The notes under the pieces are model-generated. The model ran no database searches. It saw only the letters and a list, made by a program, of their open reading frames with translations, and was not told the DNA's origin. The position numbers were made by a program, and so were the translations under genes. From Parasponia andersonii (Eukaryota; Streptophyta; Magnoliopsida; Rosales; Cannabaceae): DNA of 64,000 bases. The stretch is from positions 114,806-178,805 of the forward strand of contig JXTB01000020.1 of the NCBI GenBank assembly GCA_002914805.1. Reading direction: 5' to 3'. This document shows, in pieces, positions 35,136-45,795 of this stretch (positions are counted from its first letter, which is position 1; each line of letters starts with the position of its first letter).

Positions 35136-35140
35136 ATGAT

Positions 35141-36720
35141 CTCTCTTTTTATTCTTCGTGGATTTATTAAAATTGGCTTATGCTCTTCTAAAATCGTAGC
35201 AGTAGACTTTCTGCTCAAAGCATCAGCTACCACATTCACCTTGCCAGGATGATAATTGATTATCTAATTGTAGTCTTTAACCCACCCCAACCATTTTCTT
35301 TGTCTCATGTTCAACTCTTTTTAAGTGAGAAAATATTTGAGACTTTTATGATCTGTATATATTTCACACTTCGCTCCATATAAATAATGTTTCCAAATCT
35401 TTAGTATAAAGACAACAATAGTAAGCTCTAAATCATGAGTTGGATATTTCAATTCATATTCCTTAAGTTGTTGATATGCGTAAGCTATTATCTTTCCATT
35501 CTGCATCAGCACACAACTTAAACCATTTTTAGAAGCATCACTGTATACAATGAGTCCTCCAGATCCTAATGGTATGGTAAGCATAGAAACTATAGTCAAA
35601 TTTTTCTTTAAAGTCTGAAAACTATCTTCGCAAGTGTATAACCATTGCAATTTCGTATTTTTTCTCATTAACATTCTCAATGGAGTAGCTATTCGTGAAA
35701 ATCCCTTAACAAATCGCCTGTAAAAGCTATCCTAAGAAGCTTCTAACTTCTGACATATTAGTTGGTCTAGGCCAATTATTTACTATTTCTACTTTTCCTG
35801 AGTCAATCAAAATTCCATTTTTGGATACCATATGTCCTAAAAATATAACTTAATCCGACTAAAATTCACACCTTTTGAATTTGGCATATAGTTTCTTTTC
35901 CTTCAAAATCTGTATAACTTCCTTTAAGTGTTCTTTATGTTACTTGGCTAACTTTGAATAAACTAAGATATCATCAATAAATACAATAATAAACTTATCA
36001 AGAAACTCTTTGGAAACCTTGTTCCTAAGATCCATAAAAGCGACTGGTGCATTTGTTAAACCAAAAGGCATTACTAGGAACTCATAATGACTATACCTAG
36101 TCCAAAAGGCTGTTTTCTGTACATTCCCTTCTTTAATCTTCAATTAGTGGTATCCTAATCTCAAATCAATCTTAGAAAATACCGACGCTCCCTATAGTTG
36201 ATCGAACAAATCATCAATTCTCAGTAATGGATACTTACTCTTGATAGTTACTTTGTTCAGTTCCCTGTAGCCTATGCATAACCTCATAATATCATTTTCT
36301 TTTTCACAAACAATATTGGAGCACCCCAAATATCTAGGATGTATAAACTCTTTATTTAATAGGTCTTGTAACTACACCTTTAGCTCTTTTAATTCAACTA
36401 GGGCCATTCTGTACAGTGCTTTTAAAATAGGAGCTATCCTAGGTAAAATATCAATCACAAACTCAATTTCTCTTTTAGGTGGTAACCCTGAAAAATCTTC
36501 TAGGAATACCTCTAAAAATTCTTGAACCATAGAAACATCTTCAGTCTTTAGCTTCTGCTATGTTGTAGTATCAATCACACTAGCCAGGTACCCAATACAA
36601 CTTTTGTTTAACATTCTCTTAGCTTTCATAGCAGATATAATTTGTAGCTTTCTTTTTCTTGGAATACCATAAAACATAAATTGTTCCTCTCCTCATGGCT
36701 GAAACTTAATTTTCTTATAA
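35141..36720 (-). pseudogene. Tekay-like reverse transcriptase and RNase H
   Basis: Reverse transcriptase: [20 protein letters not shown] and the catalytic [10 protein letters not shown] at 35940-36143. RNase [21 protein letters not shown] and [20 protein letters not shown] at 35321-35680, then HPGKVNVVADALSRK just left of it. The parts lie in different frames with intervening stops, so the gene is inactive. Order and wording match the Tekay-like polymerase. Confidence 0.87.
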
Positions 36721-36836
36721 TTACAATCAATAATAGCATGATACTTTGTTAATTAATCCAAACCCAATATTACATCAAAGTCTTATATATTTAGCACTAC
36801 AAAATCAACATACAATCTTCTCCCATCAATCAAAAT

Positions 36837-37064
36837 CTACCATGCCCTTAGAATCTGATTTGAAATTATATTATCCCTTGATAGAATGGTTATACTATAA
36901 TTCACTTCTAAGTACTCAGGTGTTGTAACCAATTTTCTCACAAACACATTAGATGCAAATGAATGTGTTGCACCAGAATCTATCAATGTATTAGTAAGAA
37001 TACCAGAGATTAGGATCTTACCTTCTATAACCGATGGATCATATTCTTCCTCATCAGCACTCAA
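36837..37064 (-). pseudogene. Tekay-like aspartic protease
   Basis: The frame contains GILTNTLIDSGATHSFAS, the protease active site (D-S-G) with the wording usual in chromoviruses. It continues from gag and is cut by stops toward the reverse transcriptase. Confidence 0.8.
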
Positions 37065-38088
37065 AGAATACGCTCGCCCTTGAACTTTCTTTTGATCTCC
37101 CTGCTAAAGTTTGGGATAATCTCTAGAATAGTTACCTATCTTGTGACACATGAAGCACTAATTGGTCCCTTGAAACACTCTCCAGCATGAGACTTTTCAC
37201 ACTTAATATAAGTGGATTTAGTTGAGGTGGTACCTTGCTCTATTTTAGGACACTTCATTTCCTGGTTTCTATTCTTTTTTTTTTTTTATCTCCCTATCTC
37301 CAATGTCCACCTTTGCCACAAAAGTTACTTTCTTCTTATTCAATATCTTAAGTTGAGCTTGTTCTGCTTTAAGAGCCATATCAATCAGATCACTAAATTC
37401 TGTAACCCTTGCAATCATTATGTATCTAGAAATCTCTCCCCTTAAAACTCTTAGGAAATACTTGACTTTCTCGTTGTTATCATTTCTAATCTATAGGATA
37501 AACCGGGGACAATTCCTCATATTTTCTAATGTATTCTCCCACAAATTTATTTCTTTGGTACAAACGAAGGAACTCCTTAATCTCAGCTACTTTTGCAATG
37601 TCATTGAAATATTTCTTATAGAATAGCTCTTTAATGTATCCCATGTCAGATTTTGGGTAGCTAGCATCACTCTAATAGTCTTCCACCAGTAACGAGCTCC
37701 TATTTTCATTATTTAAATAGCATATAATACTCTGCCCTCATTACTAAGCCTCATATAATCAAAGATAACCTCTAAGGATTTTATCCATTCCTCTACTATA
37801 TATAGATAAGCTCCACCTACAAAATCTATAGGATATTATTTCCTGAATCTCTTATAGATTGGTTGGTTCAGAATTTTCTTGTTTTGGAGGAGGTAATGGT
37901 TGGTTTTGATTTCTCTCAAATATGGGCCTCATCTATTCCGTCTATTCATTGTGCATCCTTACTTGTTCCTTAATTAAATTTGTCAAATTTTCAACCACGT
38001 GACCCAAATCTTGCTCTAATCATAGTCTTTATGCTTCTTGTGATCTTTCTTCTTCAAGTTGAGTTCTAGTCTTTTTTTTAGGAGCCAT
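37065..38088 (-). pseudogene. Tekay-like gag
   Basis: The probable start ATG is at 38088, giving MAPKKKTRTQLEEERSQEA before the first stop. Further on are capsid-type stretches and, near 37150, a zinc knuckle reading CFMCHKIGNYSRDY in which the His and the last Cys of the C-x2-C-x4-H-x4-C pattern are replaced (Asn and Tyr). Numerous stops make it non-functional. Confidence 0.7.
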
Positions 38089-38275
38089 TAATCCTATGTA
38101 GTGCCCCTTTTATAATTTATTTTACACCCAGTCAGTAATAGATATATGCAACAATTATTTAAGCATAAATAAGAAAATTAATTAGATATATATATGCATA
38201 CCAGCTGACTAAGTCGCCGTTCCAACACATGCTCATATGCCTTTTTCCTGGTTGTCTATAGAAATATTTTAATCT

Positions 38276-38290
38276 CATCTCTAATACCAT
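38276..38290 (-). other. Primer-binding site of the Tekay-like element
   Basis: Minus strand reads ATGGTATTAGAGATG, a slightly altered Met-tRNA site (TGGTATCAGAG), a few bases after the 5' LTR. Confidence 0.7.
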
Positions 38291-39808
38291 AACTATAACA
38301 CTCCTAGCTAGATTATATATAAATATGCTCACTTATATATAGAAAAGCTAAACAGTGTCCATTCACTTTTATTAACCTTGAAAAGTGGAAAGTAGAGGAT
38401 AAATTTAAAATTTTCTGTTTAGTTCTGAAAAACAATAGTAATAAATCCTTTTTGCACTGCAGAAAAGTTTACAATACATACAGTATAAAATATGGTTTCA
38501 CTATTTTTAATAACTCTTACAAGATCAACTATATAAATATATCTAGTAAAAATATATATAAGGTTCTCAAAATATCTTTCATCAGTTCAAAACTAGTATA
38601 TAAACAATATTTGAGTAAAAACAGCTCAATCAACATTACTCATAGTTCTGATCATCTACATCACAAGAACTAAATGAGCAGTGGATCAGTAAATGGAAAT
38701 CCATGTATGATTATTAACAATTTACATAAAAAATTTGTTAATCTTCGTACCCTTAATTTCTTTAGAAAATATTAGCATTAAATATTGTTTGGGCCACATC
38801 CCTGGTATAGTTCCTAACTCAGTAACATAGAAGGCATCCTTTTAATAAATATCTTTTGAGACTTACCCTGTCTTGGAATTAACCTCAAGGGGTCTCACCT
38901 CCCTCTTGTTTGGCATACCCTATCCTAAACATAACCTCAAGAGATTTTACCATATTCACCTACTAGTTTAGCAAGTTGAAAACTACACCTTTCTTTAAAC
39001 TTAAACAATTTATAGAGTACTAAATTCTTTATTAAAATTATAACTTATAAACAATTATTTTGTGCATAAAATTATAACATGTCTCATAAAAATGATATGA
39101 ACAATTTTTAAATATATAAAGCTGAATGTCACAAATATATATCACGTTTAATAGACGCAATCATTTACATATAATCTCGTGATGCTACAGTGAAATTTTC
39201 ACTTACTTTTAGTCTTTAATGGAAAAGGAAGTGAAAAGTAGATTTCTATATCTTCCAGAAAGCTTGATCTGTTTGGATCCTAATTAGACATGTTTGCACG
39301 TCGGCTTACGCAACTAGAAACTTATAGCTCATATTTCACATTCATAGATTATAAAAAGGTTTGATTTTAGTTTCATGTTTCTTAATTCTCAAGCACATAA
39401 ATAGAACAATGAAACATTTGCTAATAGTAATTATGAAAATTAATGTAAATAGAAATATTAGATCAACAAGAATCGTTAGAAATGGCTAGTAATTAAGCTC
39501 CACAGCTCCTAATTAGTCAAGAAGGGTTATAATTTTCCAAAGAGTTTCTCAATATTAACATCTAGGAACTACTCATGTGAATAAAAAGTATTCCTGACAG
39601 GATTACTATAATAGAAACTAAAGAGATTTATATACTGTAGCCAAAGATAATACTAGAAACTTTCAACCCATTATCTTTCTAATAAATAAATACACAAGAA
39701 AAGTACTCACCTTGTAGCATAATGATTGATTTTAACCAAGGAATTTAGATAGTATATGGTAAAGAGATTCTTAGTGAAGGGACTTGTTAATGAGGAAACA
39801 CAACTGGA

Positions 39809-39950
39809 TTTGAATTTTCTTAAAAGAAGATATATAACTCCTTTAGTTAAAATAGATGAAATGAGTCAGTGAGTTTGAGTTTTCAGCCTTTATAAGCTAA
39901 GTCGGTTCATAAATTCCTAGGTAGTCAATAAAAAATAAAACTAAGTATGT
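39809..39950. repeat. 142-bp insertion in one LTR only
   Basis: Absent from the other LTR, where CTGGACATAC is continuous (near 31070). Here it is split, with CTGGA (39804-39808) before and CTAGA (39951-39955) after, a probable 5-bp duplication. No inverted ends are obvious, so the type is unknown. Confidence 0.6.
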
Positions 39951-40126
39951 CTAGACATACACATCACGAGAGAAAAATTTACACCTTAATCTAGATACTT
40001 AGTAAATTACATTATCACATAATTACACTTAATTATTTTATAGTTGCTGATTTTGATACTATCAAATATGCTTCTTAATCAGAGTAATAATTCAAAATAC
40101 ACATATTTAGAGGTTATATATATATA

Positions 40127-40177
40127 NNNNNNNNNNNNNNNNNNNNNNNNNNNNNNNNNNNNNNNNNNNNNNNNNNN
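40127..40177. other. Assembly gap (51 Ns)
   Basis: The gap starts in a TA microsatellite and ends in a T run. The partner LTR shows about 130 bp more than the Ns allow, so the real gap is probably larger than 51. Confidence 0.95.
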
Positions 40178-40362
40178 TTTTTTTTCTAGTTAGTCAATTA
40201 AGCAATTTCTCATATAATAAAAATATTCCTATTTTAGCACTTTATTTTATTATTATCATTATTATTATTATTATTATTTAGATATAGATTTGAACATGTT
40301 TAAATTAAAGCAAGAAAATTTATTATTAGTAGGATGTACTTGCAAAAAGATTGGGTACCACA

Positions 40363-40799
40363 AAGTCTATCTATTAGGGACTACTTATTTAGAAATGTCT
40401 ATGGAAGAGGCGGGCGGTTTTTTCCCACTCTGTTACACCTCATTCAATAAATAGGGTGGAAGAGTAGCACTATCAATTGAGCAAAGGGTAAAGTGCCCGT
40501 CATATTGTCCAGTTTATCAATTTTTTTTTTTGAAAAAAAATAATTTATTTTTTTCTGCAGAAAAATTTTAATGGCATGCAAAAAAAAAAGAAACAAAGAG
40601 TAATAAAATATAAATAGTTTTGCTGAAGGAAAGAATATTTATTACAAATAAACTACTCGAGTAAGCAAAACAAAAATTCTACGAAAACAGTATAGCTTTG
40701 ACTAAATATTAAAAGTTACAGTATACTTCAATTAAATTTACCATATATGAGCTGAATTCTTCCATAATAGATTATTTATCAGTTTTACATTGTACTTCT
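40363..40799. other. Spacer between two retrotransposons, no gene seen
   Basis: AT-rich sequence with poly-A/T runs near 40525 and 40580. It begins with the right AAGTC duplication of the Tekay-like element. Confidence 0.5.
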
Positions 40800-41266
40800 T
40801 GTTAGGAAAATATGTTTTCTAATAATAGTAGACCATATATTTTAAACAACAGTATCAGACATATTGTTTGTTGTGGACTTAGTTAAGTGATTAATTTAGA
40901 TTGGGTCAAAATATCCAAATGGGTATACCGATATAGATACCATACGAGTTTACCATATTGGGTATCATGAATATCCAACAATGGATTATATAAAGAACAT
41001 ATTAAAGCTATGGTCCCTACTACCTTTCTATAGTCTACTATCAGTTATAGAGAGTCCATCTGAGTTTTTTATGGGTTAAGGTTATAGAAGATCTAACCTT
41101 TAGGTTTTACAATTGATTCTTACACTTCTGTCTTTAGAACAATCCTCCAAATTACAGCCATTAATTATGGACTTGGGTCTATTCAACGATACCCTTACCT
41201 ATTAGTCTAGCATGAATGTTTTAGGGTCTGTGTTTAGTTATTTGTAATCCCATATTCATTCTAACA
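40800..41266 (+). repeat. 5' LTR of the Ty1/copia element
   Basis: 467 bp from TGTTAGGAAAATATG to CATTCTAACA, with imperfect TGTTAG/CTAACA inverted ends, followed at once by the primer site. Confidence 0.8.
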
Positions 41267-42445
41267 AGTAGTATTAGAGTAGATTTTTATGTTAAATTGA
41301 TTAGGTCATTCATGCATGTCTTTAGTTTTCATAGTCTATGCCTATTTAGATTTCTAGGGTTTTAATTATACATACATGATTTATTTAGTAGTTGATGTTA
41401 TGAGAGTTAAATTTTGGCTTTTTGGTCATTCATATTTCGGATTTGGTACATAAAACATCATTTTTGGGCTTATTTTGATGATGGAGCCAATTAAGCAAAT
41501 CTAGAATTTTCCAGATTACTCTGCATTTTTCATAATCATTCGACCAGTTATGGATTTTCGTTCAATCGGTTCTGCAAAATTGTTAGGTCAATTTTGACCT
41601 AATTTTTGGATTATAAGTTTGTTTTATGGGTATATTTTGGTCATTTTTTACTTAAATCGTGGAGTTTTGACCCATTTTTGGTCGTTATCAGATTTAGTTG
41701 ATGGAAAAATGTCTGAAAATTATAATTTGGTCTATGTTGTTTTCAGTCGACTAATCGGTTAGCGGTCGACCGGCCCTACGAGGCATTTGTCCAATTTCCA
41801 CAATAAAGAAAATTTTGGCGATTTCGGGCATTTTGGTCAATTTTTATTCCATTTGTCTTGTACTCTAATATAAGTAATTTTCATCCAAAACTATATGATA
41901 AAGTAATACATTGTCAAAGTAACCTCTATTTTTTAGTTTTGTTTATTCTAACGTATAAAGATATTGTGAGTTTGTTGTTAATGTAGATAATTATCTGCTC
42001 AAAGGAAGATAATTACTTGGCGTGACAATAAACAAACCTAGGATAATGAATATATGACAGTTGTTTAGTTTCCATATGGATAATAAATCGTTCAAAAAGA
42101 AGTTTTTTTTTCTCACAAGATTTATTGTCTATATTTAATTATTACACCTGAGAGTACCACTTACAGGTTAATAAGTCGGTCCAAAGGAAGAGCTATTAAT
42201 GTTGCATTAGTTTTCTTACGATGGTAGCCTACTTTTATGTGATTATGTGATATATATATATATATATCATGTTTGCATATTCTATGTTAAATTGTATACT
42301 TATATATAACATTTAAGTTGTGAGTATTCTTAATTTATGGTTTTATTTCATTCTCTATTTAGATTATATTGCTAATATTTCTGCTAATCTGAGTTTGATT
42401 CCTATGCATATAAGTACAAACTTTAAGACCTAGAAAGAAAATGTC
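41267..42445 (+). other. Primer site and long leader of the Ty1/copia element
   Basis: TAGTATTAGAG at 41269-41279 is a mutated Met-type primer site (TGGTATCAGAG). The following 1.1 kb has no long frame; it contains TCGACC/GGTCGACC words near 41520-41780 and a TA run at 42251-42267. Confidence 0.6.
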
Positions 42446-43130
42446 ATGTCCGTACTAGATTATATGGATCTTGACCTGGCAATCAGAAAGGACCAACCCT
42501 CTACTCTTACAGAAGAAAGTTCTACTGAGGATAAACGGAACTTTGAGTTATGGAAAAAGTCTAATCATATGAGTGCCATGATAATGAAATGCTCTATTTT
42601 AGAAATCATGGAGGGCTCTTTGCTAAAAGAGGAAAATATTAAGGCTTTTCTTGCTGCTCTCGAGAAGTTATATCTCAAGTTAGAAATATCGAAAGACATA
42701 CTTATAGTAGCAAGGGAAACATAAGGGAGTATGTCATACAGATATCTCATTTGGCTAACGAACCTAAGAAGCTCAAGTTAGAAATATCGAAAGACATGTT
42801 TATAGCTTTGGTTCTTCTTTCTCTTTATAATCAAAATGGGAACCTAAAGACAATATACAATACCTAAAAAGAAAAATAGAATATTAATGAATTAAATTCT
42901 ATTTGTGTTCAGAAGAAAGAGAAAATTAAAGTAGAAAAGCCTAAAAGTACTAACTTAACCACTGTCTCTAAGGCAAATAAGAGGAAGGTAGATAAGGGTA
43001 TAGAAGCTATAGTGGCTCCACCTACTAATGCAAAAAGGAAGCAAGATGAGCAAGGTTACTTCTTTCATCGAAATGGTGGACTTCTGAAAAAGGAGTGCAC
43101 TATGTATAGAACTTGGCGTATCAAGAATGA
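42446..43130 (+). pseudogene. Ty1/copia gag
   Basis: The frame opens MSVLDYMDLDLAIRKDQPST and contains ELWKKSNHMSAMIMKCSI, typical of copia gag (UBN2-type). A zinc-knuckle relic near 43060 (GYFFHRNGGLLKKECTMY) keeps only the last Cys. The phrase LKLEISKD appears twice because of a 26-bp duplication (42674 and 42772); the second is in the usual place. Stops after VARET and in the middle part inactivate it. Confidence 0.82.
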
Positions 43131-43600
43131 TAAGTTTCTTATTCATATTTGTTCTAAAGTTAATTTAACTTCTATACCTAAGGATACTTCGTGGGTATAT
43201 TTTGGTGCTACTACACACGTAAGTATTTCTATGCAGGATGCTTTTAGGCTTTCATTACCTGTGGAGCCGAAAGCCAAGTGATGCTGAAATAATCATCTAT
43301 ATCAGCGACAGCTAAACTGCTTTATTGGAAGCTATTAGACACTTTAGATTGTCTTTAAATTCTGGCAAATGTATGGATTTATTTGAGATATTTGTGGTAC
43401 TATCTTTAAGACAAAATTTGGTTTTTGTATCTGTATTGGACAAATTTAGTTTCTCTTATTTTGTTGAAAATAATTTATTTAGCCTTATGCATGATTCAAA
43501 TGTTGTTTGTATTGGTGTTCTTATTAATAATCTTTATATGTTATATACCCAACCCTCCATTAATGAAACTTTACATGTTAATTCAAAAAGTACAAAATAA
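43131..43600 (+). pseudogene. Ty1/copia protease and linker to integrase
   Basis: Around 43190 the frame reads DTSWVYFGATTHVS where copia proteases normally have W-x-D-S-G-A-T-x-H; the catalytic Asp and Ser are replaced by Tyr and Phe. The following segment (SVLDKFSFSYF, NETLHVNSK) matches the linker before integrase. Confidence 0.75.
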
Positions 43601-45110
43601 AAATTAGCAAATGAGGACTCGTCGATATTGTAACACAAACACTTAAGACACATTTCTAAACAAAGAATCGACCGTCTTATGTCTAATGAGATCCTCGATC
43701 CCTTTGATTTGGCAACTTTTAAGTCTATGTTGAGTGTATAAAAGGGAAACAAATAAACATTAGGAACTTAGGTGCCGATAGGAGTTCTAGCATCTTCGAA
43801 CTAATAGATATGGACACTTGAGATTCATTCCCTATAGCTTTTTGGAATCAACATCAATACTTTATCACATTCATAGACTATTATTCTTACCATGGGTACA
43901 TCTACTTAATTTTTGAGAAGTCATAATAACTTGACGTATTTAAGGCTTATAAAGCTGAGGTTGAAATACAGTATGATAAGAAATTATTGAACGACGTAAT
44001 AGGATACATAAGGATATGATAAGGAGTATGATTAGTCATTCCAACATACCAAAATCACTATGGGAAGATACACTCAAGACTGCAACATACATTCTTAATG
44101 GAGTACCAAGTAAACTAATAGCAAAAACTCCTTATGAACTTTAGACTGGGCAAAGGCTCAATATAAGTCATTTATACATATAAGATTGTCTAATTAAGAT
44201 AAAGCCTTACAGGTCAAATGAAAAGAAACTAAACTCAAGAATTATAAGTTGCTACATTATAGGATATGTTGACGGAGGTTTTATCAACAATAAATTTATA
44301 AAGAATCAAGAGATGTGGCTTGTGTGAATTGAAATAATAATCAAAGCAAATAAGGAGAGAGGAATTTATAGTGGTTCAGCCCCAAAAAAGATGAGCCTAC
44401 GTCCACTGTTTTCTGACTATTTTATGAATAATGATGAACACTCAATGTTACAATTTTATCTGAAAATCGGAAAGACTCAAAAACTATTGAAGAATACTAA
44501 CGCCTTAGACTACCCAAACTTGAATTTGCTCTGACTTCTATTCTCTGTGACTTGTTTCTGCCCAGAACTTGATGATGATTCTTCTCGGAACATAGAGCCC
44601 CCTTTATATAGATAAAGGTAACCTTATGCCCCTAGGTTCCTTATGTCTCTAGGATCCTAATTGTATAAACGGGTAACTATACAATTGGGTAACATACAAT
44701 TGGGTAACTATACAATTAAATAATTGGATAATTATTCAAAACGGATAACTAGTTAATCATAAATAGGAATCTTCAGTTTTCCTCCATAGCGTTTATTTGT
44801 CTCTCTCTTCTTGTAGGTTTCTTTTATGGCAGTTACGTGTTTCCTTCTCCTCATAGGTTTCCTGTTTGTCAAGGCCAACTACATGGAGAAGGTCGCACAA
44901 AAATCTGTGGAAGAGGTCGCATATAACCATCACGGAGATGGTCGCATATAACCTCCACGGAGGAGGTCGCATATAACCTTCACGGAAGAGGTCGCATATA
45001 ATCCTTACGCGACCTTAGGATTTTAGACCGCACAACAGGATATTTTGAAAGATTCAGAGGCTATGAGTTTTATGATCCCACTATAAATCTTTGAGACAAA
45101 AAATGTAAGA
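43601..45110 (+). pseudogene. Ty1/copia integrase, deleted and split
   Basis: GAG-pre-integrase relic HKHLRHISKQRIDRLMSNEI (43650), a core segment ending ITFIDYYSYHGYIYLIFEKS (43880), then an abrupt join to [20 protein letters not shown] (43990) and [16 protein letters not shown]. The part with the second catalytic Asp is missing. The frame is cut at 44266 by a solo LTR and resumes at 45038 with GYFERFRGYEFYDPT. Confidence 0.8.
44267..45037 (-). mobile_element. Solo LTR of the Tat family (771 bp)
   Basis: TGTTGACGGAGG to CGCACAACA, clearly related to 15811-16499 and 26272-26958 and with the same GGTCGCATATAACC array. Perfect GGATA target duplications lie at 44262-44266 and 45038-45042. Orientation follows the Tat LTRs. 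It has extra sequence around 44460-44650 relative to the complete element's LTRs, so it belongs to a different sublineage. Confidence 0.95.
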
Positions 45111-45479
45111 TTTCTCAAGGATATTCAGTTTGGGAGGGTAGATAAACTTAAGAATATTATTTTTGAAGAGGAATTCATTCATCTCCCTATGGTTATTATT
45201 GACAATGGTCAGGATACTCAGGATCCTATTTCTAATAATATCATTGTTCAAGATACAATTATTTTGGTACAAGACAATTTTAGGAGGTTCTTATCCCATA
45301 GGTAAACACTCATTTGGAGCAAACTCAATAACCTCAAGGACAAGTGCCCTTAAGGAGGTCCACTAGAGAAAGGAGAAGTACAATTCTAAGTGATTATATC
45401 GTATATCTCTAGGAACATTGGTTTGACAACAAGATAGCAGAATATGATCTAATAAACTTCACACAAGTTAAACAAAGTT

Positions 45480-45795
45480 CTAATTCTTAAAAGTGGATAA
45501 ATGCCATGAATAAGGAGATGAAATCAATGAAAGACAATGACATTTAGGATCTCGTCAAATTGCCTAAAAGTATAAAGCTTATTGGATGCAAATAGATATT
45601 TAAGACCAAACAAGATTCAAAAAGCAATGTTAAGCGATATAAGGCTCGTCTTGTCATTAAAGGCTTCGCTTAGGAGAAAGGTATTGACTTTAAGGAAATC
45701 TTCTTTCTGATTACTTTGAAGGACTCTTTTAGAGTTATTATGCACTTATGGCTCATTTTGATCTTGAGCTTTATTAGATGGATATTAACATTGCA
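45480..45795 (+). pseudogene. Ty1/copia reverse transcriptase, N-terminal part
   Basis: Reads WINAMNKEMKSMKDNDI, GCK-IFKTKQDSKSNVKRYK and ARLVIKGFA, the start of the copia reverse transcriptase, then MDINIA at the border. The motif continues as AFLNG after the solo LTR at 48000. Several stops are present. Confidence 0.82.

Larger units (their letters stand above)
29411..40362 (-). mobile_element. Tekay-like chromovirus (Ty3/gypsy) with two nested insertions
   Basis: Two related LTRs of about 2.1 kb are flanked by perfect AAGTC duplications (29406-29410 and 40363-40367). The minus strand carries primer site, gag, protease (DSGATHSF), reverse transcriptase (FIDDILVYS), RNase H, integrase and a chromodomain. 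That order and the chromodomain wording fit the Tekay/Del lineage. The element is 10952 bp as assembled, including a 1812-bp solo LTR, a 223-bp piece of 25S rDNA and an assembly gap of 51 Ns. LTRs differ by many substitutions and indels, so it is older than the Tat copy. Confidence 0.9.
38294..40362 (-). repeat. 5' LTR of the Tekay-like element (contains an assembly gap)
   Basis: Starts TATAACACTCC and ends GGGTACCACA. Compared with 29411-31580 it has a 142-bp extra segment (39809-39950) and a gap of Ns (40127-40177) where the partner LTR has about 180 bp. Confidence 0.88.
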
